Shown one piece after another: positions 34,297-44,319 of a stretch of DNA of 64,000 bases. The stretch is from Gemmobacter aquarius (GTDB lineage: Bacteria > Pseudomonadota > Alphaproteobacteria > Rhodobacterales > Rhodobacteraceae). The first letter of the stretch is position 1. Each line of letters opens with the position of its first letter. The DNA lies in the NCBI RefSeq assembly GCF_003060865.1, contig NZ_CP028918.1, forward strand, positions 1,476,001-1,540,000, in the 5' to 3' direction. The position numbers and the translations under genes are program-made. A model generated the notes under the pieces. The model was not told the DNA's origin. It saw nothing but the letters and a program-made list of their open reading frames with translations, and made no database searches.

Positions 34297-36858
34297 ATGA
34301 CGCACCAGAGCCGCACCGTCCATCTGTCGGATTACCAGCCCTTCACCCATCTCGTCACCCGCGTCGCCCTGACCTTCCGCCTTGCGCCACGCGCCACCGA
34401 AGTTGCGGCCACCCTGCACTTCGCCCCCAACCCCGCCCGCCCCGGCAGGCACGACCTGCGCCTCGACGGCGAGAACCTGACGCTGAAATCCCTGACCCTG
34501 AACGGCAAGCCGCTCGACATCATCCCCGATGCGACCGGCCTGACCATCCCCGCAAGCCTGCTTCCCGACGCGCCCTTCATTCTTGAAACGCTGGTCGAGA
34601 TCAGCCCCGAAACCAACACCGCGCTCGAAGGGCTTTACATGTCGCGCGGCATGTATTGCACCCAATGCGAGGCCGAAGGTTTCCGCAAGATCACCTTCTA
34701 TCCCGACCGCCCCGATGTGATGGCCCGCTTCCGCGTGCGCGTGGAATCCGACCTGCCGGTGCTGCTGTCCAACGGCAACCCCGCAGGGCAGGGCGCTGCT
34801 TGGGCCGAATGGGACGACCCATGGCCCAAACCCGCCTATCTTTTCGCGCTCGTCGCGGGCGATCTCAAGGCCCATTCCGCGCTCTTTACCACCGCCTCGG
34901 GCTCCCCCGTGCAACTGAACATCTGGGTCCGCCCCGGCGACGAAAACCGCTGCGCCTATGCGATGGACAGCCTGATCCGCTCGATGACTTGGGATGAACG
35001 GGTCTACGGGCGCGAATACGACCTGTCGGTGTTCAACATCGTCGCGGTCGACGATTTCAACATGGGCGCGATGGAGAACAAGGGACTGAACATCTTCAAC
35101 TCCAAATTCGTCCTCGCCAGCCCCGAAACCGCGACCGACGATGATTTTGGCCGGATCGAGGCGATCATCGCCCATGAATATTTCCACAACTGGACCGGCA
35201 ACCGCATCACCTGCCGCGACTGGTTCCAGCTTTGCCTGAAAGAGGGTCTCACCGTCTTCCGCGACCAGCAGTTCTCCGGTGACATGCGGTCACACGCCGT
35301 CAAACGCATCGAAGACGTCCTGCTGCTGCGCGCCCGCCAGTTCCGCGAAGACGGCGGCCCGCTCGCCCATCCCGTCCGGCCAGACAGCTTTGTCGAGATC
35401 AACAATTTCTACACCGCCACGGTCTATGAAAAGGGTGCCGAGCTGATCGGCATGCTCAAACGCCTCGTCGGTGACGACAGCTATGCAAAGGCGCTCGACC
35501 TTTACTTCACCCGCCATGACGGCGAAGCCGCCACCATCGAAGACTGGCTCCGCGTCTTCGAAGACACCACCGGCCGCGATCTCGCGCAGTTCAAACGCTG
35601 GTATACCGAAGCCGGAACCCCCCGCGTAAGCGTGACCGAGGCTTGGGACGGCAAGACCTATGCCCTGACCCTGCGGCAGGAAAACCCGCCCACCCCCGGC
35701 CAGCCGGACAAACTGCCCAAGGTCATCCCCGTGGCTTTGGGCCTTTTGAACCCGAATGGCGACGAGATCCTGCCCACCACCGTGCTCGAATTGACCGAAC
35801 CCGAACAAACATTCACATTCTCTGCCGCCACCCGCCCGATCCCGTCGCTCTTGCGCGGCTTTTCCGCCCCCGTGATCCTCGAACGCCAAGCCAGCCCCGA
35901 AGAACGCGCCTTTATGCTGGCCCATGACACCGACCCGTTCAACAAATGGGAGGCAGGCCGCGCGCTTGCCAAGGACGTGTTGGCGCGGATGATCGTGGAC
36001 GGCGCATCGCCCGGCCCCGACTGGCTCGACGCGCTTGCCCGCGTGACGCTCGACGACACGCTCGACCCCGCCTTCCGCGCGCTGGCCCTGCGCCTTCCGG
36101 CCGAAGATGACATGGCCGCCACGCTCCACGCAGCGGGTATCACCCCGGATCCGGCCCGCATTCACGCCGAACGCCGCGGCATGGGCGATGCCTTGGCACG
36201 CCACCTTGCCCCGCAGCTGCCCGCGTTGATCGCAGCACTCGCCGAACCCGGCCCCTTCACGCCCGACGCCCGCGCCGCAGGCCGCCGTGCCCTGCGCCTT
36301 GCCTGCCTGTCGCTTCTGTCGCGCACCGATGGAGGTGCCGCCGCCCGCGCCGCCCATGTTCGCGCCGACAATATGACGGAAGACGCAGGCACCCTTGTCT
36401 GCCTGCTCGACATCGGCGAGGGGGCCGCTGAGGTGCAGCGTTTCGCCGCCCGCTGGGGAGATGACCGCAACGTCATGGACAAATGGTTCGCCCTGCAGAT
36501 CGCCTTTGCAGCCCCCGACCGTGTGGCCGGCGTGGCCGGGGCGCTGACCCGACACCCGGCTTTCGACTGGAAAAATCCCAACCGCTTTCGCGCGGTTCTT
36601 GGCGCGCTTTCGGCCCATCACGCAGGCTTCCATCACGCCAGCGGATCGGGCTACCGGATTCTGGCCGACTGGCTGCTGCGGCTCGATCCCCTGAACCCGC
36701 AGACTGCCGCCCGCATGTCGACCGCATATGAGACATGGCCGCGCTACAACGCCGACCGCAGCAGCCTCGTGCAGGCGGAACTCGCCCGCATGGCCGCAGC
36801 GCCGGGCCTTAGCCGCGATCTGGCCGAGATGGTCGACCGGATGCGAAGCGCTGGTTGA
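34297..36858 (+). CDS. pepN: Aminopeptidase N (M1 family)
   Basis: An 853-residue zinc aminopeptidase of the gammaproteobacterial PepN type; normal length is about 870. The exopeptidase motif GAMEN is at 257-261, and the zinc site is H293-E294-x2-H297 (AHEYFHNWTGN) with Glu316 from KEGLTVFRD. It removes N-terminal residues from peptides in the cytoplasm. AGGAGAG lies 6 bases before the ATG. It appears to be monocistronic. Confidence 0.97.
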   Translation: MTHQSRTVHLSDYQPFTHLVTRVALTFRLAPRATEVAATLHFAPNPARPGRHDLRLDGENLTLKSLTLNGKPLDIIPDATGLTIPASLLPDAPFILETLVEISPETNTALEGLYMSRGMYCTQCEAEGFRKITFYPDRPDVMARFRVRVESDLPVLLSNGNPAGQGAAWAEWDDPWPKPAYLFALVAGDLKAHSALFTTASGSPVQLNIWVRPGDENRCAYAMDSLIRSMTWDERVYGREYDLSVFNIVAVDDFNMGAMENKGLNIFNSKFVLASPETATDDDFGRIEAIIAHEYFHNWTGNRITCRDWFQLCLKEGLTVFRDQQFSGDMRSHAVKRIEDVLLLRARQFREDGGPLAHPVRPDSFVEINNFYTATVYEKGAELIGMLKRLVGDDSYAKALDLYFTRHDGEAATIEDWLRVFEDTTGRDLAQFKRWYTEAGTPRVSVTEAWDGKTYALTLRQENPPTPGQPDKLPKVIPVALGLLNPNGDEILPTTVLELTEPEQTFTFSAATRPIPSLLRGFSAPVILERQASPEERAFMLAHDTDPFNKWEAGRALAKDVLARMIVDGASPGPDWLDALARVTLDDTLDPAFRALALRLPAEDDMAATLHAAGITPDPARIHAERRGMGDALARHLAPQLPALIAALAEPGPFTPDARAAGRRALRLACLSLLSRTDGGAAARAAHVRADNMTEDAGTLVCLLDIGEGAAEVQRFAARWGDDRNVMDKWFALQIAFAAPDRVAGVAGALTRHPAFDWKNPNRFRAVLGALSAHHAGFHHASGSGYRILADWLLRLDPLNPQTAARMSTAYETWPRYNADRSSLVQAELARMAAAPGLSRDLAEMVDRMRSAG

Positions 36859-36864
36859 GGGCAC

Positions 36865-36955
36865 GATTTTTCTGCGAAAAATCTGGCGCCCTTCCGGTCA
36901 GGGACCGCGCCCTTGGCTGCCGCTTGCATGAGTATTTGAGCAAAGGTGAAACATG
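36865..36955 (-). repeat. Composite intergenic repeat, copy G
   Basis: The box is on the minus strand (CAAATACTC, complement of 36930-36938, with CACCTTTGCT before it). Read leftward it runs into GGAAGGGCGC and the palindrome GATTTTTC-GCA-GAAAAATC (complement of 36865-36883). Copy A has the same AAGGGCGC-palindrome junction, which shows that the box and the palindrome travel together. Confidence 0.7.
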
Positions 36956-36995
36956 CAGGCCACGTTAACCCTGGCGGAACGGTGCAGGACGGGCT

Positions 36996-37014
36996 GATTT
37001 TTCGCAGAAAAATC
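36996..37014. repeat. Isolated palindrome GATTTTTC-GCA-GAAAAATC
   Basis: A perfect 8-bp stem with a 3-base loop, identical in core to the palindromes at 3243-3263 and 36865-36883. It lies 33 bases downstream of the lytic transglycosylase stop on the strand of that gene. It may act as a terminator or be a stray module of the composite repeat. Confidence 0.65.
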
Positions 37015-37046
37015 GTTGCCCGGTTAGGCGTGGTGTGAGGCGTGGT

Positions 37047-37652
37047 TCAGATCGCGCAATAGGGCTGGCTACGGGTCCAGGCCGACATCGCGGCGCGTTT
37101 CGTGGCGTCGCGCATCGGCATCCAGTCGCGACCGGCGCCCTGACGGCCGGATCCCGCGACCACGCCGTCGCTTGCAACCGCAGAAGCCACGATCTTGGCC
37201 GCACAGGCAAGGTTTCCTGCCCCGTCCTTCAGCTCGGCCGAGGTATCTGCCTCGCAGCCGTGCAGGTCGGCGGTGCGCGGCGAGATCTGCATCACTCCGA
37301 TATAGCGCCCGCCACCGCCCGCCGCTTGCGGGTTCCAGCTGCTTTCGTAGCGCGCAACAGCCGACATCATCCCTGCCCAGAAGGCGCGACGTTCGGTCAT
37401 TGTGGCGCTCTCGTAGCCGGGACACCAGGTTTCGATATCGGCGGGCACCGCTCCGGCCAGCGCATCGTCTTGCTCTGCCAGTGCCGTCAGCGTCTTGCCG
37501 GTCCAGTCCTTGGCTTCGGGCCGCATATCCCATTGCATCGGCGGCACCATGCCGCTGGTCGAAAGCTGGGCGGTTCCGGGTGCTTCCATGCAGCCCGCCA
37601 GCGCGGTCAGGCCCAGAAACGATAGCGAAAGCAGGAACTGTCTTTGCGGCAT
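37047..37652 (-). CDS. Lipoprotein lytic transglycosylase-like (SLT domain)
   Basis: A 201-residue protein with a lipoprotein signal (MPQRQFLLSLSFLGL, lipobox LAGC, Cys21). The C-terminal half resembles an SLT lysozyme-like domain: ARYESSWNPQAAG holds the likely catalytic Glu, and YIGVMQISPRTA is the second signature. It would cleave peptidoglycan glycan strands from the outer-membrane inner leaflet. No operon partner is evident; two palindromes lie just downstream. Confidence 0.85.
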   Translation of the reverse strand: MPQRQFLLSLSFLGLTALAGCMEAPGTAQLSTSGMVPPMQWDMRPEAKDWTGKTLTALAEQDDALAGAVPADIETWCPGYESATMTERRAFWAGMMSAVARYESSWNPQAAGGGGRYIGVMQISPRTADLHGCEADTSAELKDGAGNLACAAKIVASAVASDGVVAGSGRQGAGRDWMPMRDATKRAAMSAWTRSQPYCAI

Positions 37653-37873
37653 TGGCCCGTCGTCGGTGGCGATGCGTCATTGCGCAACTCCGGAGTGATG
37701 CCAAGCGCGCGGCGGCGCTGTCCACCCTGACGCAGGCTGCCCGCCCGAGATCGGCGCGTTTCCGCCGCCATGCCGTCGCGGCTATTTATGCAACCTGCCG
37801 CGTTACCGCCCCGATGCTGCCACGTTTCCCCTTTACCGAAAGGGTCCTGTGCAGGTGCGAGACGGTTTTGCCC

Positions 37874-38056
37874 ATGATGTCTTTTCGACCCATTCCCAAG
37901 CGGGCAAAGCCCCTCGCCAGTGCCCTTGGTGGTTTGGCCGAAGCGGTTTTGTTCATTTGCCTCATCCCCGCGATCCTGATTCTCGCGGCAATCGAGGCCC
38001 GGCGCAGCCCGCGCCCGTCGCAGCCCCTACTTGAAGACCGGCAGCATCGCGCCTAG
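37874..38056 (+). CDS. Possible small single-pass membrane protein
   Basis: In the 437-base gap before gatB, one frame starting ATGATG gives 60 residues: a basic start (MMSFRPIPKRAKPLASALGG), a hydrophobic segment (AVLFICLIPAILILAA) and a basic tail (EARRSPRPSQPLLEDRQHR). The layout is that of a small inner-membrane protein, but the ribosome site is poor and I recognise no family. The rest of the gap (37653-37873) shows nothing I can assign. Confidence 0.35.
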   Translation: MMSFRPIPKRAKPLASALGGLAEAVLFICLIPAILILAAIEARRSPRPSQPLLEDRQHRA

Positions 38057-38089
38057 ACAGTCGGGCAAACGGCCAAAAGGACGGCACCG

Positions 38090-39601
38090 ATGCTCGATCT
38101 TTCCTATCAGACCCCCAAACCCAAAGTGATCGCGGGCGCGACCGGCGATTGGGAACTGGTGATCGGCATGGAAATCCATGCTCAGGTCGCCTCGAACGCC
38201 AAGTTGTTCTCGGGCGCGTCCACGCAAGTGGGGTCTGAACCCAATTCGAACGTGGCCTTCGTCGACGCAGCCATGCCCGGCATGCTGCCCGTCATAAACG
38301 CATATTGCATCGAACAGGCGGTGCGCTCGGGTCTTGGCCTGAAAGCGCATATCAACCTGACGAGCGCCTTTGACCGCAAGAACTACTTCTACCCCGACCT
38401 GCCGCAGGGCTACCAGATCAGCCAGCTTTACCACCCCATCGTGGGCGAGGGCGAAGTGCTGGTCGACATGGGCGCGGGCATCGCGCGTCTGGTGCGGATC
38501 GAACGCATCCACCTTGAACAGGATGCGGGAAAATCGATTCATGACATGGACCCGACCATGTCCTTTGTCGATTTCAACCGTACCGGCGTGGCGTTGATGG
38601 AGATCGTCAGCCGCCCCGACATCCGCGGCCCCGAAGAAGCCGCGGCCTATGTGTCGAAACTGCGCCAGATCCTGCGTTACCTTGGCACCTGCGATGGCAA
38701 CATGCAGAACGGCAACCTGCGAGCCGATGTGAACGTGTCGGTCTGCCGTCCGGGGCAGTATGAGAAATATCAGGCCACGCAAGACTTTGGCCACCTCGGC
38801 ACGCGCTGCGAGATCAAGAACATGAACTCGCTGCGCTTCATCCAGCAGGCGATCGACCATGAGGCCCGCCGCCAGATCGCCATTCTGGAAGATGGCGGCA
38901 AGGTGATGCAGGAAACCCGGCTTTATGACCCCGACAAGGGCGAGACGCGGTCGATGCGGTCCAAGGAAGAAGCCCATGATTACCGCTACTTCCCCTGTCC
39001 CGACCTGCTGCCGCTGGAAATCGAACAGGCCTGGGTCGATGACATCGCGGCGTCGATGCCCGAACTGCCAGACGCCAAAAAGGCCCGCTTCATGGCTGAT
39101 TTCGGCCTGACCGATTACGATGCCAACGTGCTGACCGCCGAACTCGAATCCGCCGGTTTCTTCGAGGCCGTGGCACAGGGGCGTGATGGCAAAACCTCGG
39201 CTAACTGGGTCATCAACGAGCTTTTCGGTCGCTTGAACAAAGAGGGCAAGGCAATCGCAGACAGCCCCGTGTCGGCAGCGCAGCTTGGCGGAATGCTCGA
39301 TCTTCTGGCCAGTGGCGAGATCACCGGCAAGATGGCCAAGGACCTTTTCGAACTTATCTGGACGGAAGGCGGCGACCCCGCCGAAGTGGCCGCAAAGCAT
39401 GGCATGAAGGCCGTGACCGATACCGGAGCGATCGAAGAGGCGCTGGACCAGCTGATCGAAGCCAACCCCGCGCAGGTGGAAAAGGCCAAGGTCAACGCCA
39501 AGCTGGCAGGCTGGTTCACCGGACAGGTGTTGAAGGCAACCGGCGGCAAGGCCGATCCGGCGGTCGTCAATGCCATGGTCGCGCAGAAATTGGGACTCTG
39601 A
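38090..39601 (+). CDS. gatB: Aspartyl/glutamyl-tRNA(Asn/Gln) amidotransferase subunit B
   Basis: A 503-residue subunit of the GatCAB complex that amidates misacylated Glu-tRNA(Gln) or Asp-tRNA(Asn). [26 protein letters not shown] and [14 protein letters not shown] are GatB signatures. The C-terminal YqeY-like tail ends [12 protein letters not shown]. GatC and GatA are not nearby. The start at ATG 38090 begins the family N-terminus. Confidence 0.97.
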   Translation: MLDLSYQTPKPKVIAGATGDWELVIGMEIHAQVASNAKLFSGASTQVGSEPNSNVAFVDAAMPGMLPVINAYCIEQAVRSGLGLKAHINLTSAFDRKNYFYPDLPQGYQISQLYHPIVGEGEVLVDMGAGIARLVRIERIHLEQDAGKSIHDMDPTMSFVDFNRTGVALMEIVSRPDIRGPEEAAAYVSKLRQILRYLGTCDGNMQNGNLRADVNVSVCRPGQYEKYQATQDFGHLGTRCEIKNMNSLRFIQQAIDHEARRQIAILEDGGKVMQETRLYDPDKGETRSMRSKEEAHDYRYFPCPDLLPLEIEQAWVDDIAASMPELPDAKKARFMADFGLTDYDANVLTAELESAGFFEAVAQGRDGKTSANWVINELFGRLNKEGKAIADSPVSAAQLGGMLDLLASGEITGKMAKDLFELIWTEGGDPAEVAAKHGMKAVTDTGAIEEALDQLIEANPAQVEKAKVNAKLAGWFTGQVLKATGGKADPAVVNAMVAQKLGL

Positions 39602-39608
39602 TTACGAT

Positions 39609-39624
39609 CCCCGCGCAAGCGGGG
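39609..39624 (+). terminator. Short hairpin after gatB
   Basis: CCCCGC-GCAA-GCGGGG is a 6-bp stem capped by a GNRA-like tetraloop, 7 bases past the gatB stop. No T-run follows. It may end or pause gatB transcription before the small gene downstream. Confidence 0.5.
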
Positions 39625-39670
39625 AGTTCGCCGCGCCTTGCCCTTCCTTATGCAATGGAACAAGATTGTC

Positions 39671-40014
39671 ATGCAGCGCTTTGAATTCAAAGTCATTCCT
39701 GCCCCCGCCGTGGAGAAAAGGCGCGTGACGCCAAGACGAGCGAGGATCGTTTCGCCCTAGCCCTGACCACGCTGATGAACAAGATGGGTGCCGAGGGCTG
39801 GGATTACCTTCGCGCCGACACATTGCCGGTCGACGAGCGGAGCGGTCTGACCGGCACCAAGACGACGCTGCAAAATCTGCTCGTCTTTCGCCGGCCCTTG
39901 GGCGAAGGCGTGGATATGCCGCTGGTTGCACCCCTCGTCGCAACCGTGCCGCGCCTTGGCCCCGCGACCGAAGCGCCGCTTGGTCCTGCGCCGGCGGTAA
40001 AGCTGGACAAATAG
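39671..40014 (+). pseudogene. DUF4177-like small protein, apparently frameshifted
   Basis: Starting at ATG 39671 the frame reads MQRFEFKVIPAP and then runs to a stop at 39758-39760. One base over, the frame continues as a coherent protein: RRGEKARDAKTSEDRFALA, then GAEGWDYLRADTLP and LLVFRRPLG, to a stop at 40012-40014. Adding one C to the C-run at 39702-39706 would join them into about 114 residues. The FEFKVIPAP start and GWDYLRADTLP resemble DUF4177 proteins. Either the gene is broken or the assembly lost a base in a homopolymer. The second frame has no ATG before 39775. Confidence 0.7.
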
Positions 40015-40040
40015 CCCAGGGCCCAGCCGTTAGCCTGCCG

Positions 40041-41153
40041 CTAGCCCGCCGCAAGCAGCTCTGTCAGCACCTCGGGCAAGACAGCGGCCAGAACCTCCAT
40101 CTCAGCCGGACCACCAACCGAAATGCGGATGCAGCGGTCCAGCGGGGCCACACCCGGCATCCGCACGAAAACGCCGCGCGTGACCAGACCCGCCAGCACG
40201 GCCCGCGCATGGTCACCGTCTTGCCCGCAATCCACCGTCACGAAATTGGTGGCCGAGGGCAGGGGCACCAGACCGTTTTCCGTCGCGATCCGAGCGATCG
40301 CCCCGCGCCCCGCCTCGACGTGCATCTTGACCGACCCGAGCCAGTCCTGATCGGCCAGCGCGGCCAAAGCTCCGGCCTGCGCCACGCGGCCCAGCCCGAA
40401 ATGGTTTCGTACCTTGTCGAAGGCCCCGATCAATCCGGGCGCGCCGATGGCATAACCGACCCGCAGCCCCGCCAGCCCGTAGCCCTTGGAAAAGGTCCGC
40501 ATGCGGATCACGCGGGGATCATCGGCCGCGATCACCGGAACCGTACCTGCGGGGGCGAGGTCGCAATAGGCCTCGTCGAGCAGCAAAACACAGCCCTCGG
40601 GCACCGCCGCAACCATCGCCTCGACCGCCGCCGCGCCGTGCCATGATCCCATCGGATTGTCCGGATTGGCGAAATAGACCAGCTTCGCCCCGACCTCTGC
40701 CGCCTTTGCAAGCAGAGCGTGCGGGTCTTCGTGGTCGCCCGCATAGGGCACGCGGAAAAGCGTGCCGCCAAAGCCTGCCACGTGGAAATTGAACGTCGGA
40801 TATGCCCCGGCCGAGGTCACCACCGCATCACCCGGCCCGACCAGCAAGCGCAGCAGATAGCCGAGAAGCCCGTCGATCCCCTCGCCCACGACGATATGCG
40901 CGGGCGTCACGCCATGATGCGCGGCCAATGCGGCGCGCAGATTATGCACCTCGGGGTCGCCATACATCCATGCGTCTTTCGCCGCCCGCTCCATCGCCGC
41001 TATCGCCTTTGGCGACGGGCCGAACAGGCTTTCGTTGGCCCCCAGCCGGGCGCGAAAGGCACGACCGGTCAGGCGTTCCTGCGTCTCGGGGCCGACGAAG
41101 GGCACGGTTGCGGGAAGCGAGGCGGAGAGAGGGGTGAAACGCGGTCCGGTCAT
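40041..41153 (-). CDS. PLP-dependent aminotransferase, histidinol-phosphate aminotransferase family
   Basis: A 370-residue class I/II aminotransferase. The PLP lysine is in MRTFSKGYGLAGLRVGYAIG, with the pyridine Asp in LLLDEAYCDLAP and the Asn in YFANPDNPMG. The N-terminus (RARLGANESLFGPSPKAI) matches HisC-like enzymes. The start at 41153 follows a weak site; upstream in-frame sequence lies within inverted repeats and is not protein-like. It may serve histidine or aromatic amino-acid synthesis; no his genes are near, so the symbol is withheld. Confidence 0.85.
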   Translation of the reverse strand: MTGPRFTPLSASLPATVPFVGPETQERLTGRAFRARLGANESLFGPSPKAIAAMERAAKDAWMYGDPEVHNLRAALAAHHGVTPAHIVVGEGIDGLLGYLLRLLVGPGDAVVTSAGAYPTFNFHVAGFGGTLFRVPYAGDHEDPHALLAKAAEVGAKLVYFANPDNPMGSWHGAAAVEAMVAAVPEGCVLLLDEAYCDLAPAGTVPVIAADDPRVIRMRTFSKGYGLAGLRVGYAIGAPGLIGAFDKVRNHFGLGRVAQAGALAALADQDWLGSVKMHVEAGRGAIARIATENGLVPLPSATNFVTVDCGQDGDHARAVLAGLVTRGVFVRMPGVAPLDRCIRISVGGPAEMEVLAAVLPEVLTELLAAG

Positions 41154-41193
41154 GCCCCGATTGGTCCCCAAAGCAACGTCGACCGCAAGGGTG

Positions 41194-41385
41194 GAAAAAT
41201 CTTCGCCGAAGATTTTTCGCCGCCTATGGCATGCTGCCGGTTTCGGGCGGCAGGCCGTCGCGCCAAAGATTTTCGCCGAAAATCTTTGGCTGCCGTGCCG
41301 CATCCGTCGAAAAGCAAGGGGGGCTGCTCGCCCCCCTCGACCCTGCGGGTCTCACCCCCTCGGGATATTTGAAGGACAGAAAATG
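41194..41385 (-). repeat. Composite intergenic repeat, copy H, directly after valS
   Basis: Read leftward from the valS stop, TTTTCTGTCCTTCAAATATC is followed by CCGAGGGGGTGAG. The hairpin AGGGGGGC/GCCCCCCT (41317-41337) with TTGCTTTT after it looks like a terminator. Two perfect palindromes follow: GCCAAAGATTTTCG-C-CGAAAATCTTTGGC (41262-41290) and GAAAAATCTTCG-C-CGAAGATTTTTC (41194-41218). The first fits a valS terminator; the last two lie in the leader of the aminotransferase gene. Confidence 0.75.
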
Positions 41386-44262
41386 TCAGCCGATCTCGGC
41401 CAGACGTTTCAACGCCGCGTTGAGCTTTGCGGCTTCGTCCTCGCGCGCTTCGAGATTGCCGCGCGCCTCGATCACCACCTCTTCGGGGGCCGAGGCGACG
41501 AATGCGGGATTGTTCAGCCGCCCCTTCAGCCCGCCGATTTCCTTGGCCAGCTTGTCGAGCGTCTTTTGCAACCGCGCCTTTTCCTCGGCGATGTCGATGA
41601 TCCCGTCGAGCGGGATGGCAAAGGTCGCCCCCTCCACCGCCAAGGTGATCGCGCCCTTGGGTGCCGCGGTCGCATCGGTCAGGCTTTCCAGACGGGCGAG
41701 CCGCTTGATCAGCGCCTCGTTCCTTGCCCATGCGCCGCGCGCCACGTCGTCCATCGCGGTCGCCAGCATGTCGAGCTTCAGCCCCACCGGAACATGCATC
41801 TGCGCGCGGGCAGAGCGCACCTCGTCGATCAGCCCCGTCACCCATGTCATCTCTCGGTCAGACGCAAGGTCGACCAGACCGGTGCCGTAAACCGGCCAGT
41901 CGGTATGGGCCAGCATCTTGGCGCGGGTGCCTGTCGTGGCCCAAAGCTCTTCGGTGATGAAGGGGGTAAAGGGGTGCAGCATAACCATCGACTGGTCGAG
42001 CACCCAAGCCATCGTCGCCCGCGTCTCGGCCGCGAGGTCGCCATCGAACAGCGGCTTGGCGAATTCGACATACCAATCGCAGACCTTGCCCCAGACGAAT
42101 TTATACAGCGCATCCGCCGCCTGATCGAAACGGAAATCGGCCAGCGCCGCATCGACCTCGGCCCGCACCTTGGCGGTTTCGCCGATGATCCAGCGGTTGA
42201 CGGTCGCGGTGGGGGCAGGGGGCGCGGCTTGCGTCGCGTGGCCCTCCCACACCCCGTTCATCTCGGCAAAGCGGCAGGCGTTCCACAGCTTGGTGCCGAA
42301 ATTCCGGTATCCCGCGATCCGCTGGGTATCGAGTTTCAGCACCCCGCCAAGCGATGCCATCGCCGCATTGGCAAAGCGCAAGCTGTCGGCACCGTATTCG
42401 TCGATGATCTCCAACGGGTCGATCACATTGCCCAAGGATTTCGACATCTTCTTGCCCTTGGCATCGCGCACGAGGCCATGCAGATAAACCGTGTGGAACG
42501 GGATTTCGTCCACCACGGCCAGCTGCATCATCATCATGCGGGCGACCCAGAAAAACAGGATATCCTGCCCGGTCACGAGGACGGAGGTCGGGAAATACCG
42601 CGCCAGTTCCGGGGTTTGCTCGGGCCAACCCAAGGTGCCGATGGGCCAGAGGCCGGACGAGAACCATGTGTCGAGAACGTCGGGGTCGCGCGTCAGCTCC
42701 TTGCCGCCAGCCTTGGCAACCGCCTCGGCTTTGGTCGCAGCGCAGTAATGCTTTCCATCCGCATCATACCACACCGGTATCTGATGCCCCCACCACAACT
42801 GGCGGGAAATGCACCAAGGCTCGATATTCTCCAGCCAATGGTAATAGGTCTTCTCGCCGCTCTCGGGGATGATCTTGGTCTTTCCCGTCCGCACCGCCTC
42901 CAAAGCTGGCCCGACGATCTTGGCCGTGTCCACGAACCACTGGTCGGTCAGCATCGGTTCTATCACCACCTTGGACCGGTCGCCAAAGGGCTGCATGATC
43001 TTTTTCGCTTCGACCACCGGCTCCAGCGTCAGGTGTTCCGACCCCGTTTCCGGATCGGTCGATTTCACCAGCACCGTCACCGCCAGCCCTGCCGCGTTGA
43101 TGTCGGTGACCACGGCCTTGCGGGCCTCGAACCGGTCAAGCCCGCGATACTTTTCGGGCACGAGGTTCAGCGCGTCCACCTCCGCCTCGGTCGTCGCAGA
43201 CCCCGCCGCAATCTCGCGCGCACGGGCCACGGCCACCTCGTAAGGCGCGCCATCCGCCCGCATCGCGCCGCGTGTGTCGAGCAGGCGATAGCACGGCAGG
43301 CCCGCCCGCTTTGCCACCTGATAGTCGTTGAAATCATGCGCGCCGGTGATCTTGACCGCGCCCGACCCGAACGCCGGATCGGGGTATTCGTCGGCGATGA
43401 TCGGGATCAGGCGGTCGCACAAAGGCAGATGCACCATCTTGCCCACGATGGGCGCATAGCGCGCGTCGCTGGGATGCACCGCCACCGCGCCATCGCCGAG
43501 CATGGTTTCCGGCCGCGTGGTCGCGATGGAAATGTAATCGCGCAGCTCGCGGAAGGTCACCGCACCATCCGCATCCGTTTCGACATATTCGTAGGTCTCG
43601 CCCCCCGCGAGGCGATACTTGAAATGCCACATATGCCCCGCCACCTCGAGGTTCTCGACCTCGAGATCCGAAATCGCCGTCTCGAAATGCGGGTCCCAGT
43701 TGACCAGCCGCTTGCCGCGATAGATCAGACCTTTGTCATACATGTCGACAAAGACCTTGATCACCGCGTCGTGGAAGTTCCCCTCCTCGCCCGCCGGTGC
43801 CTGGGGCGCGCCCGACATGGTGAATGCCTCGCGGTCCCAGTCGCAGCTTGCGCCGAGTCGCTGCAACTGCCCGATGATCGTGCCCCGCGACTTGCGCTTT
43901 TGCTCCCAGACGCGGGCCAGAAATGCCTCGCGCCCCATCTCGCGGCGCGTGGCTTCGCCGTTCTTGGCCATCTCGCGTTCTGTCACCATCTGGGTCGCGA
44001 TCCCCGCATGGTCGGTGCCCACCTGCCACAGCGTGTCATGGCCCTGCATCCGGTGCCAGCGGACCAGAATATCCTGCAACGTGTTGTTGAACGCATGGCC
44101 CATGTGCAGACTGCCCGTCACGTTCGGCGGCGGGATCATGATGGAAAAGGCTTCCGCCCCCGCTTTCGCATTCGCCCCGGCGGCAAAGGCCTTGGCTTGC
44201 GTCCACTTGGCCGAAATGCGGGCTTCAGCCTCGGCTGCGTTAAAGTTCTTTTCCATCGGCAT
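41386..44262 (-). CDS. valS: Valine-tRNA ligase
   Basis: A 958-residue class I aminoacyl-tRNA synthetase. The HIGH motif appears as [20 protein letters not shown] as [14 protein letters not shown], and the editing-domain segment is [17 protein letters not shown]. The C-terminal coiled-coil arm ([17 protein letters not shown]) is complete. The start at 44262 (MPMEKNF) is favoured because AGGGA lies 8 bases upstream; 44256 is an alternative. It is transcribed leftward and followed by a terminator-like repeat. Confidence 0.97.
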   Translation of the reverse strand: MPMEKNFNAAEAEARISAKWTQAKAFAAGANAKAGAEAFSIMIPPPNVTGSLHMGHAFNNTLQDILVRWHRMQGHDTLWQVGTDHAGIATQMVTEREMAKNGEATRREMGREAFLARVWEQKRKSRGTIIGQLQRLGASCDWDREAFTMSGAPQAPAGEEGNFHDAVIKVFVDMYDKGLIYRGKRLVNWDPHFETAISDLEVENLEVAGHMWHFKYRLAGGETYEYVETDADGAVTFRELRDYISIATTRPETMLGDGAVAVHPSDARYAPIVGKMVHLPLCDRLIPIIADEYPDPAFGSGAVKITGAHDFNDYQVAKRAGLPCYRLLDTRGAMRADGAPYEVAVARAREIAAGSATTEAEVDALNLVPEKYRGLDRFEARKAVVTDINAAGLAVTVLVKSTDPETGSEHLTLEPVVEAKKIMQPFGDRSKVVIEPMLTDQWFVDTAKIVGPALEAVRTGKTKIIPESGEKTYYHWLENIEPWCISRQLWWGHQIPVWYDADGKHYCAATKAEAVAKAGGKELTRDPDVLDTWFSSGLWPIGTLGWPEQTPELARYFPTSVLVTGQDILFFWVARMMMMQLAVVDEIPFHTVYLHGLVRDAKGKKMSKSLGNVIDPLEIIDEYGADSLRFANAAMASLGGVLKLDTQRIAGYRNFGTKLWNACRFAEMNGVWEGHATQAAPPAPTATVNRWIIGETAKVRAEVDAALADFRFDQAADALYKFVWGKVCDWYVEFAKPLFDGDLAAETRATMAWVLDQSMVMLHPFTPFITEELWATTGTRAKMLAHTDWPVYGTGLVDLASDREMTWVTGLIDEVRSARAQMHVPVGLKLDMLATAMDDVARGAWARNEALIKRLARLESLTDATAAPKGAITLAVEGATFAIPLDGIIDIAEEKARLQKTLDKLAKEIGGLKGRLNNPAFVASAPEEVVIEARGNLEAREDEAAKLNAALKRLAEIG

Positions 44263-44319
44263 CGCTGTAATCCCTGACTTTGCGGGGGTTCTAGCGTGAC
44301 GGCGGCCCAAGGGAAAGTG

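Noticed and set aside
39605..39630. CRISPR-repeat-like hairpin ATCCCCGCGCAAGCGGGGA
   Set aside because: It occurs once, without spacers or a second copy, and no cas gene is nearby. It is a simple post-gatB hairpin.
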